A stretch of 6,534 bases of DNA, taken from contig JAIRZS010000082.1 in assembly GCA_031267115.1 (NCBI GenBank), positions 1 to 6,534 of the forward strand. Direction: 5' to 3'. Origin of the DNA: Treponema sp. (GTDB lineage: Bacteria > Spirochaetota > Spirochaetia > Treponematales > Breznakiellaceae). Position numbers and translations under genes: made by a program. Positions 1-4,947 of the stretch are shown here, one piece after another. The notes under the pieces are model-generated. The model searched no databases. It saw only the letters and a program-made list of their open reading frames with translations, and had not been told where the DNA came from. Each line of letters starts with the position of its first letter. Position 1 is the first letter of the stretch.

Positions 1-851
1 GCGCTGAGGCTGGGAAGATAGTCCCGTTTGGCCAGGGAAACTGCCTGTTCCGCCCGCCCGGCCACCAGGGCCGCCGTTGCCAGGGCGGGGTTATTGGCCG
101 TTGCCGTTGTACGGAACGATTGCAGGAACGCCGCCGCCCCTTCTTCCGAAAGCCCGGCCAGCTTTTGCAGGAGTTCTTCCCACGCGGCAAAGTCCGCTTC
201 CTCCGCGTCCGGAAGTTCCGCCAGAGCCGTGATGTTTTTAAGCGTAACCCTGCCGATAGTGCGGTCGCGGCGGGCCTGGTTCCGCGAGGTTTCACGGGCT
301 TCCTTTTCGGCCAGGGCTTGCAGGTAGTCGCCGTAGCCGATCATGCCGCTTTCCAGGCGTATTTCCGCTATGGACAGCGCCAGGGCGGCTGCTTCCAGTG
401 AGGTTTCGGCGGCTTCCAGGGCCGCCTCCGCCTGGAGCGCCCCATAGTAAGCCGCGTCCGCCGCGTCAAGGACGGCGAAATATTCCCGCAGGGCTTCCTG
501 GCGGGCTATCCCGACGGCCATGCTGTTGATTGATTTAAGGACGGCGTTCTTGCCCCCGTCGTAAATACGCTGGGTTACGCCGAAAGTGGCTCCGGCGCTG
601 AAACTGTCCGTCAGGGAGGCCTCTCCCAGGAAGTTTGCCGACGCCGACGCTCCCAGGGACAGGGAAGGCAGTACGGTATATTTCTGTATTGTTTCATCCA
701 GGCGCGCGCTCTCAACGGCCAGGTTGTACCGGGCCAGACTGCGGGAATTCGCCAATGCCAGGCTGCGGGCGGTTTCCAGATCCAGGGCGGATACGGATAC
801 CGGCAATAACGCTGCCGGCAGGGCGGCCAACAGAATAGCGGTTAGTTTCAT
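1..851 (-). CDS. TolC-family outer-membrane efflux channel, C-terminus cut by window edge
   Basis: Reading leftwards from the ATG at 851, the frame stays open for 283 codons to base 1, so the end of the protein is missing. Residues 1-22 form a signal peptide (MKLTAILLAA..., ending SVSA), probably cleaved before LDLETA. The mature part shows the TolC/OEP duplicated plan. The first repeat has a Leu/Ala-rich helix (about 24-58), a TVLPSLSLGASAS strand entry (59-72) and GATFGVTQRIYDGGK (87-101). Long Ala/Glu-rich helices follow (about 102-270), and the second repeat begins at AKRDYLPSLSA (about 273-283). Such proteins trimerise into an outer-membrane barrel with a periplasmic tunnel, the exit duct of tripartite pumps. 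It is the last visible gene of the pump operon, 45 bases after the permease stop. GAGG with a 5-base spacer supports this start. An in-frame ATG ten codons upstream (881-879) is possible but would put an atypical extension before the signal peptide. The family is clear; the substrate is not. Confidence 0.9.
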   Translation of the reverse strand, partial: MKLTAILLAALPAALLPVSVSALDLETARSLALANSRSLARYNLAVESARLDETIQKYTVLPSLSLGASASANFLGEASLTDSFSAGATFGVTQRIYDGGKNAVLKSINSMAVGIARQEALREYFAVLDAADAAYYGALQAEAALEAAETSLEAAALALSIAEIRLESGMIGYGDYLQALAEKEARETSRNQARRDRTIGRVTLKNITALAELPDAEEADFAAWEELLQKLAGLSEEGAAAFLQSFRTTATANNPALATAALVAGRAEQAVSLAKRDYLPSLS

Positions 852-896
852 GACAACCTCACTTTGATTCTTTTGATTCATACGGTTACCTGCGCT

Positions 897-2117
897 TCAT
901 TCATACCGCAGGGCGTCTATAGGATAGAGCCGCGAGGCTTTCCGGGCGGGATAATAGCCGAAGGAGATCCCCACCAGGGCGGCAAACAGAACCGCCGCCG
1001 CAACGATCGCGGGGTTGATCGCTGCGGGGATGGACAGGGCCGCAAGAACGCGGCAGACCAGAACGGCCATGCCTATGCCGATAAGCCCCCCCAAAAGGCT
1101 TAAAATAACGGATTCGGACAGGAACTGAAACAGGATATCCCGTTTCCTGGCCCCTACCGCCATGCGGAGGCCTATCTCGCGGGTCCGCTCGGTTACGGAA
1201 ACCAGCATGATGTTCATGATCCCGATGCCGCCGACCAGCAGGGAAACGCCGGCTATGGCGGCCAGCAGGCTGGTAAGGCTGCGGGATGTCTCCGAGGCCA
1301 TCTCGATGATTTCAGAGCTGTTCATGATCTCAAAGTTCGCGGTATCGGTATCTTTCAGCTTGCGGGCTTCCCGGAGGATGAGTTCCGCTTCCCGCTGGGC
1401 CGCTTCCATGTATTCCTCGCTAACCACGCTCATGGCGATCATGTTAAGGTTCCGGGAATTGTTTAGCCGGTACAGCGCCGTATCCAGGGGAACCATGATA
1501 ACATCGTCCTGATCGTTCCCGTTCCCGCCGTCGACTTTCTTTTCCAGAATACCGATGACCATAAAATGATTGGTCCCTATACGGATCCGCTGCCCCAGAG
1601 CTTCGGAAGCCCCGCCGAAGATGTTCGCCGCCGTGGTAAGCCCCAGGACCGCCACCCGGTTCCGCGCTTCAAGATCCTCCCCGGCAAAGCAATACCCCGA
1701 CTCTATGTTCCAGTTCCTGATGGCAAGGTATTCAGGTTCCACCCCCATAACCTGCACCGAAGCGTTCCCCTGGGGGCCTATGACAGTAAAACTGCGCTGG
1801 GTTACCCCGGAGACCGCCGGGGCGTAGGACATTTCCGCCTTTAGCTTCGCCGCTTCCGCCCTGGTAAGGTAGTTGGGCCGGGGCATAGCCGCGGAATTGA
1901 AATTCCGCATAAATATCCTGCGGGGCATGATCTGAATCAGATTAGTCCCCATGGCGGTAATGCGGTTTTTGATTTCCCGCTGAGCCCCCTCCCCTACCGC
2001 AACCATGATGATCACCGATCCCACGCCGATGATGATCCCCAGGGACGTGAGCAGGCTCCGCATACGGTTCCGGAAGATGTTTCTTAAACAGGAATGGAGC
2101 ATTTGAAACAGATTCAC
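897..2117 (-). CDS. MacB/FtsX-type ABC transporter permease
   Basis: A 406-residue inner-membrane subunit of a MacB-type (type VII) ABC exporter, which works as a mechanotransmitter rather than a classical membrane pump. TM1 (about 21-43) sits in the N-terminal signature RMRSLLTSLGIIIGVGSVI. A large periplasmic MacB-PCD/sabre-like domain follows (about 45-270). Three C-terminal helices (about 281-307, 333-358, 366-388) enclose the FtsX-family motif SVTERTREIGLRMAVGARKRD (307-327), and the protein ends GYYPARKASRLYPIDALRYE. In E. coli MacB the ATPase and permease are fused; here the ATPase is the gene just upstream. I chose the GTG at 2117: its TGA-overlapping GTGA junction implies translational coupling, and VNLFQMLHSCLRNI matches the usual N-terminus. 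An ATG at 2162 would add 15 residues encoded inside the ATPase gene. LolC/E-type lipoprotein release is an alternative role, but the MFP and TolC partners favour efflux. Confidence 0.92.
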   Translation of the reverse strand: MNLFQMLHSCLRNIFRNRMRSLLTSLGIIIGVGSVIIMVAVGEGAQREIKNRITAMGTNLIQIMPRRIFMRNFNSAAMPRPNYLTRAEAAKLKAEMSYAPAVSGVTQRSFTVIGPQGNASVQVMGVEPEYLAIRNWNIESGYCFAGEDLEARNRVAVLGLTTAANIFGGASEALGQRIRIGTNHFMVIGILEKKVDGGNGNDQDDVIMVPLDTALYRLNNSRNLNMIAMSVVSEEYMEAAQREAELILREARKLKDTDTANFEIMNSSEIIEMASETSRSLTSLLAAIAGVSLLVGGIGIMNIMLVSVTERTREIGLRMAVGARKRDILFQFLSESVILSLLGGLIGIGMAVLVCRVLAALSIPAAINPAIVAAAVLFAALVGISFGYYPARKASRLYPIDALRYE

Positions 2118-2941
2118 GCCTCCCCCCTTTCGCCGGACAACAGGGCGTGATCCCGCTTCCATTGAGCCAGGTCCTCCCGCGCGTCCCGCCGTTCTCCCGC
2201 CGCCCGGTCGGAGACCAGTTCCCCGTCCCGGAGAGTGATGATCCGTTTTGTGTAAGCCGCCAGATCCGGCTCGTGGGTTACCATGACCAGGGTCTTTCCC
2301 CGGCGGTTCAAATCCTGAAAGAGGCTCATAATTTCCAGTGTCATCTCTGTGTCCAGATTACCCGTGGGTTCGTCCGCCAAGATAAAGGCCGGATCGTTTA
2401 CCATGGCCCTGGCTATGGCTACCCGCTGCTGCTGGCCCCCGGAAAGCTGGGAAGGGAAATGATACATCCGTTCCCCCAGCCCTACCTCCCGCAGAACTTC
2501 CGCCGCGCGTTCCTTCCGGTTAATCTTCTTTTTTCCCGTTCCACCGGTTTCACCCGCCCTGCCCGCCGTACCCTCCTCACGCCGGTTTCCCCGGTTGTAA
2601 AACAGGGGGAGTTCCGTATTTTCCAGGGCCGTTGTACGGGCAAGGAGGTTAAAGGACTGAAATACAAACCCTATCTTTTTATTGCGTATCCGCGCAAAAG
2701 CGTCCCCATCCGATGCGGATGTTTCTATACCGTCCAAATGATAGGTCCCCCCGCTGGGTTTATCCAGACACCCCAGAATGTTCATCAAGGTAGATTTCCC
2801 CGAACCGGAAGGCCCCATCACCGCGACAAACTCCCCCGCGTCGGCGGAAAAATCTATTCCCCTGAGAGCCCGGACAATGACTCCCTGCCTGCCCCCCAGC
2901 CGGTATTCCCGCCGGATACCCCGCAGCTCTATTACCGCCAT
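2114..2941 (-). CDS. MacB/LolD-type ABC transporter ATP-binding subunit
   Basis: A 275-residue cytoplasmic ATPase that powers the permease encoded next to it. All nucleotide-binding motifs are present: Walker A GPSGSGKST (43-51), Q-loop Gln95 in FVFQSFNLL, signature LSGGQQQR (166-173), Walker B FILADEP with catalytic Glu191, D-loop NLD (195-197) and switch His223. The sequence around them (GCLDKPSGGTYHLDG, RTTALENTELPL) is typical of the MacB/LolD subfamily. Two things depart from the usual length of about 225-240. One is an insert of about 19 residues, rich in Gly/Arg/Lys/Glu, between LPLFY and KERAAEVL (roughly 118-141). The other is a charged C-terminal tail of about 30 residues after LRDGELVSD. 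The ATG at 2941 lies 2 bases after the adaptor stop and is preceded by GGGAGAGGG, which overlaps the end of the adaptor gene. The open frame continues upstream to 3097, but only as out-of-frame adaptor sequence. Confidence 0.95.
   Translation of the reverse strand: MAVIELRGIRREYRLGGRQGVIVRALRGIDFSADAGEFVAVMGPSGSGKSTLMNILGCLDKPSGGTYHLDGIETSASDGDAFARIRNKKIGFVFQSFNLLARTTALENTELPLFYNRGNRREEGTAGRAGETGGTGKKKINRKERAAEVLREVGLGERMYHFPSQLSGGQQQRVAIARAMVNDPAFILADEPTGNLDTEMTLEIMSLFQDLNRRGKTLVMVTHEPDLAAYTKRIITLRDGELVSDRAAGERRDAREDLAQWKRDHALLSGERGEA
2119..2130 (-). promoter_or_regulatory. Purine-rich ribosome binding site at the ATPase/permease junction
   Basis: The run AAAGGGGGGAGG sits immediately before the permease GTG (2117-2115), inside the last codons of the ATPase gene. 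The best GGAGG is only one base from the GTG, closer than usual. Re-initiation by ribosomes finishing at the overlapping TGA (GTGA, 4-base overlap) is therefore the likely way in. This supports the GTG over the upstream ATG at 2162. Confidence 0.55.
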
Positions 2942-2943
2942 AA

Positions 2944-4362
2944 TCACACCCTCTCCCTGAGAATCACGGACAGCCCTTCCAGGCCGGCGGCGTCCTCCCA
3001 ACCCCTGCCCCAGGGCCGGATCTCCGTGCGGGAACCGTCGGTAATCCCGGTCGTTACCAGAACGCAGTCCAGCTTTCCCTCGCCGTTGATGTACCACAGC
3101 GGCCTGGGCGGACTCACGGCATCAGGCGCCCCGCTCGATACCGCCATGCCGCCGCTCCCGGAACGCATGGTTCCCCCGCTGTCCCGGTCCCCTCCCGGCG
3201 GCGGCCCCATCCCCGGCCCACCCGGCCCTCCGGGTCCTCCGCGCCCCCCCGGCCCGCCGCCGCCCGACACCAGGCCGGTAAGCCCGCGGGGAGCCTGGGA
3301 CTGGGCGGCGGCGCTGCCGCTCCGCGGCCGGGCTTCCGCAGCCGCCCTCCGCTGTTCCATGGCTATCCGTCTTTCCTCTTCGCCCATTCCCCGCAGGCCG
3401 GCGGCAAAGATCACATCCGCTATGGCTTCCTCCGTCAGCGCCGAGGGCTGATACCTGAGGGCCGCATTGGGGACCAGGAGAATATCTTCGTTCCGCTCTT
3501 CGATAAACTCCACCGCGCACGTCATCCCCGGCAAAAGGGAACCGTCCGAATTATCCACATTGACCATCACCGTGTAGGACACCACATTGTCCTGAACCGC
3601 CGGCATAAGGCGGAAAGTTTCTACCGTACCCGAAAAGTTTTTCCCCGGCAGGGCTTCCAGGGTAAACCGCACCCCCTGGCCCTTGTGTATCCCGGAGATG
3701 TCAAGCTCCCCCACCCCGGCCTCTATCTGCATCTCCTCAAGGTTTTCCGCCAGGGTAAAGAGGCTGGTAGAATTACTGCTGGAACCCTCTACGACCGTAT
3801 CCCCTTCGCTGATGTTCCGTTCCAGAACGATCCCGTCAATAGGGGAAACGATAAAGGCATACTGGTTGATCTCGGTCTCTATGGCCCGCAGGGACGCTTC
3901 GGCGGCGGCAAGTTCCGCGCTCTGAATATCCAGAGCGGTCTTTCCGGTCATACGTTCATACTCGGAGATAAGGTTCTTCTCCGCAAGTTTCTCCTGGTTC
4001 TGGTAGTTCAAGAGCTGGAGCGCGTAGTTTACCCGGGCTTTCACCACCGACGCGGCCTGCTGTTCCCGCTGGAGCCTGAGCATGTCCGTGTTGAGTTCGG
4101 CCAAAACATCCCCCCGGCGGATGACGTCATTGTAATCTACGTACAGTTTTTCGACTTTCCCGCTCATCCGCGCCAGTACCTTTACCGTCGCTACCGGGTT
4201 AAGGGAACCCGCGGCGGATACCGTCTTCTCCAGGGTTCCCCGGCTAACCGTAGTAAACTCGTACCCCTTTGCCGTCCCGGTTTTTCCGGAACCGCAGCCG
4301 GCGGACAGAAGCAGGAAAATCCCCGGCATAAAAAAACCAAGCAATGTACCGTTCAATCTCAT
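2944..4362 (-). CDS. MacA/HlyD-family periplasmic adaptor lipoprotein with Gly/Pro-rich insert
   Basis: A 472-residue membrane-fusion protein that would bridge the permease and the TolC-like channel across the periplasm. A lipoprotein signal precedes LLSAGC, giving Cys23 as the lipidated residue (spirochaete-like lipobox, Ser at -3). Domains in order: first half of the lipoyl/barrel-sandwich (about 44-92, SGKVEKLYVDYNDVIRRGDVLAEL); alpha-hairpin coiled coil (about 93-168); second lipoyl half (SPIDGIVLERNISEGDTV, 173-190); beta-barrel (about 205-290); and a membrane-proximal domain starting LLVPNAALRY. That last domain is interrupted at about 318-420 by a charged segment and then a Gly/Pro-rich, partly collagen-like stretch (366-391), before resuming LWYINGEGKLDCVLVTTGI. 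At the hairpin tip, Leu126 and Ser133 fit the adaptor R-x6-L-x6-S motif, but Asn119 replaces Arg. First gene of the operon, with an ideal GGGAGG site 8 bases before the ATG and a sigma-54-type promoter just upstream. Substrate unknown. Confidence 0.93.
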   Translation of the reverse strand: MRLNGTLLGFFMPGIFLLLSAGCGSGKTGTAKGYEFTTVSRGTLEKTVSAAGSLNPVATVKVLARMSGKVEKLYVDYNDVIRRGDVLAELNTDMLRLQREQQAASVVKARVNYALQLLNYQNQEKLAEKNLISEYERMTGKTALDIQSAELAAAEASLRAIETEINQYAFIVSPIDGIVLERNISEGDTVVEGSSSNSTSLFTLAENLEEMQIEAGVGELDISGIHKGQGVRFTLEALPGKNFSGTVETFRLMPAVQDNVVSYTVMVNVDNSDGSLLPGMTCAVEFIEERNEDILLVPNAALRYQPSALTEEAIADVIFAAGLRGMGEEERRIAMEQRRAAAEARPRSGSAAAQSQAPRGLTGLVSGGGGPGGRGGPGGPGGPGMGPPPGGDRDSGGTMRSGSGGMAVSSGAPDAVSPPRPLWYINGEGKLDCVLVTTGITDGSRTEIRPWGRGWEDAAGLEGLSVILRERV

Positions 4363-4370
4363 GTTTCAAG

Positions 4371-4376
4371 CCTCCC
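4371..4376 (-). promoter_or_regulatory. Ribosome binding site of the adaptor gene
   Basis: GGGAGG on the minus strand, 8 bases before the ATG at 4362. It is a strong site and fixes the start. The predicted sigma-54 transcription start falls at or just before its first base, so the leader would be only about 14-18 bases. Confidence 0.85.
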
Positions 4377-4386
4377 AAAATACTAC

Positions 4387-4403
4387 AGCAAAAACCGTGC
4401 CAA
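4387..4403 (-). promoter_or_regulatory. Sigma-54 (RpoN) -24/-12 promoter of the efflux operon
   Basis: The minus strand reads TTGGCACGGTTTTTGCT, matching every specified position of the consensus YTGGCACGRNNNTTGCW, with GG at -24 and GC at -12 correctly spaced. It points towards the adaptor gene and lies 24 bases from its ATG. The specified positions carry about 25 bits, so a chance match in a window this size is very unlikely (roughly 1 in 2,500 for random equal-base sequence, both strands). Predicted start of transcription is about 4376. Sigma-54 promoters need an ATP-dependent activator bound upstream, so the pump is probably induced by a signal rather than constitutive. Confidence 0.75.
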
Positions 4404-4420
4404 GCCGAAACAAACGGAAA

Positions 4421-4440
4421 GGCAGCTGCCAATGGATTGG
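4421..4440. repeat. Two adjoining palindromes upstream of the sigma-54 site
   Basis: GGCAGCTGCC (4421-4430) is a perfect 10-base palindrome. It shares two bases with CCAATGGATTGG (4429-4440), an inverted repeat with 5-base arms CCAAT/ATTGG. They lie about 45-65 bases before the predicted pump transcription start. This is a possible operator or architectural-protein site; no known regulator is recognised. Confidence 0.4.
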
Positions 4441-4484
4441 TTATGCTAAAAGATATGCTTTGGAATTTTACCGCAAAGTCGAAT

Positions 4485-4499
4485 CGAACCGAAGGTTCG
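4485..4499. promoter_or_regulatory. Inverted repeat CGAACC-N3-GGTTCG, candidate activator site
   Basis: A perfect dyad with 6-base arms and centre GAA. Its midpoint is about 116 bases upstream of the predicted sigma-54 transcription start, within the usual distance of enhancer-binding-protein sites. The assignment rests on position and symmetry only. It could equally belong to a repressor or to the repeat-rich DNA next to it. Confidence 0.4.
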
Positions 4500-4547
4500 T
4501 AGTCAAAGAAGTGGAAAAAGAAAGGCAAAAATGCTTGTTTTGATGGT

Positions 4548-4582
4548 GCTGCCGGTCGCCCGCGCCCTGTCCGCCCGGCAGC
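4548..4582. repeat. Inverted repeat with 8-base arms
   Basis: GCTGCCGG (4548-4555) and CCGGCAGC (4575-4582) are perfectly complementary across a 19-base, C-rich loop. There is no T-tract directly after either side, so it is not a good intrinsic terminator. It begins the palindrome-rich block. Confidence 0.55.
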
Positions 4583-4584
4583 GG

Positions 4585-4622
4585 GGTGGGTAAAATTGCC
4601 CCGCCGGGTAATTTTACCCACC
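4585..4622. repeat. Long palindrome with 13-base perfect arms
   Basis: GGTGGGTAAAATT (4585-4597) pairs exactly with AATTTTACCCACC (4610-4622). Inside the 12-base loop, CCC (4600-4602) and GGG (4606-4608) can pair around a GCC centre. The whole therefore reads as an extended palindrome with a small bulge and again a 3-base centre. No T-run follows. Confidence 0.8.
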
Positions 4623-4627
4623 TGATC

Positions 4628-4642
4628 CTTGCCGCAGGCAAG
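4628..4642. repeat. Short palindrome CTTGCC-GCA-GGCAAG
   Basis: Six-base perfect arms around a 3-base centre, overlapping the start of the first 29-base direct repeat. Its TTGCC/GGCAA inner arms resemble those of the 23-base palindromes further right. The second direct repeat keeps a shortened version (TGCC-GCA-GGCA, 4732-4742). Confidence 0.5.
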
Positions 4643-4657
4643 CAGGCAGGGATGCCG
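4629..4657. repeat. 29-base direct repeat, copy 1
   Basis: Runs from TTGCCGCAGGCA to GGCAGGGATGCCG and matches 4731-4759 at 27 of 29 positions, offset by 102 bases. It abuts the palindrome that begins at 4658 with no spacer. Confidence 0.75.
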
Positions 4658-4680
4658 GGTAATTTGCTTTGCAAATTACC
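4658..4680. repeat. 23-base perfect palindrome (10-3-10), copy 1
   Basis: Arms GGTAATTTGC and GCAAATTACC around centre TTT. First of four elements in this region with identical geometry but different arm sequences. Confidence 0.85.
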
Positions 4681-4682
4681 TC

Positions 4683-4705
4683 GGAGTTTTGCATGGCAAA
4701 ACTCC
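4683..4705. repeat. 23-base perfect palindrome (10-3-10), copy 2
   Basis: Arms GGAGTTTTGC and GCAAAACTCC around centre ATG, two bases after copy 1. Its right edge runs into further symmetry: ACGC-TTC-GCGT (4706-4716), and ACTCCA (4701-4706) pairing with TGGAGT (4725-4730). Confidence 0.85.
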
Positions 4706-4730
4706 ACGCTTCGCGTTCCAGGAATGGAGT

Positions 4731-4759
4731 TTGCCGCAGGCAGGCCGGCAGGGATGCCG
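4731..4759. repeat. 29-base direct repeat, copy 2
   Basis: Matches 4629-4657 with two substitutions. Its right half folds as CGGCA-GGGA-TGCCG (4746-4759). Together the two copies bracket palindromes 1 and 2. Confidence 0.75.
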
Positions 4760-4792
4760 TTTTACAGCAGCGCAAGGGATTGAAGCGGTATC

Positions 4793-4815
4793 CTTTTTTG
4801 CCATAGGCAAAAAAG
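4793..4815. repeat. 23-base perfect palindrome (10-3-10), copy 3
   Basis: Arms CTTTTTTGCC and GGCAAAAAAG around centre ATA. Flanking TATC and ATA nearly extend it, with one base missing on the right. It is not a conventional terminator, because the T-run lies inside the stem rather than after a GC stem. Confidence 0.8.
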
Positions 4816-4834
4816 ATACAAGCGTAAAGCCCGG

Positions 4835-4857
4835 TTTCCGGCGCAGAGCGCCGGAAA
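4835..4857. repeat. 23-base perfect palindrome (10-3-10), copy 4
   Basis: Arms TTTCCGGCGC and GCGCCGGAAA around centre AGA. The most GC-rich and stable of the four. No T-tract follows, so it looks more like a REP-type element than a terminator. Confidence 0.85.
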
Positions 4858-4908
4858 TGCGCCCTCGCTCTATTCATTCCCACACAAAACCTTCGCGAAA
4901 CCATCTGA

Positions 4909-4947
4909 TTTTACCGGAATTTTACCGGGCCTCCGCCGGGTTTTTAC
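4909..4947 (+). promoter_or_regulatory. Candidate Pho box: TTTTAC repeats in 11-base phase
   Basis: TTTTAC starts at 4909, 4920 and 4942, exactly one and then two helical turns apart; the first two copies extend to TTTTACCGG. The last overlaps the -35 element of the phosphatase promoter. PhoB (E. coli) and PhoP (Bacillus subtilis) are known to bind direct repeats with an 11-base period in or upstream of the -35 region. The B. subtilis unit TT(A/C/T)A(C/T)A resembles TTTACA/TTTACC here. Spacing and gene context suggest phosphate-starvation control. The repeat at 4931 is missing, so this is a candidate only. Confidence 0.45.

Noticed and set aside
2942..3097. 52-residue N-terminal extension of the ATPase
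   Set aside because: Composition is out-of-frame adaptor sequence. The conserved ATPase fold begins at MAVIELRGIRREY, and the ATG at 2941 fits the 2-base gap after the adaptor stop.
2147..3451. 434-codon plus-strand open frame opposite the ATPase and adaptor
   Set aside because: Proline-rich antisense shadow of two clearly identified genes in GC-rich DNA; no family features or ribosome site.
3685..4449. 254-codon plus-strand frame opposite the adaptor start
   Set aside because: Antisense shadow; it overlaps the adaptor signal peptide and the sigma-54 promoter and has no domain signature.
4442..4459. Direct repeat TATGCT at 4442 and 4454
   Set aside because: Only six bases, in AT-rich DNA; not enough to support a site.
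4548..4857. CRISPR array
   Set aside because: The repeats are palindromes with differing arm sequences and irregular spacing; there are no identical repeats with unique equal-length spacers.
4614..4904. 96-codon minus-strand open frame through the palindrome block
   Set aside because: No ribosome site before its ATG, no recognisable domain, and its repeated SLPACLRQ peptides are just the 29-base direct repeat read in frame. Better explained as repeat DNA.
4925..4945. Terminator-like CCGG-loop-CCGG followed by five T
   Set aside because: The stem is only 4 base pairs, and the T-run is better used as part of the phased TTTTAC array and -35 element.
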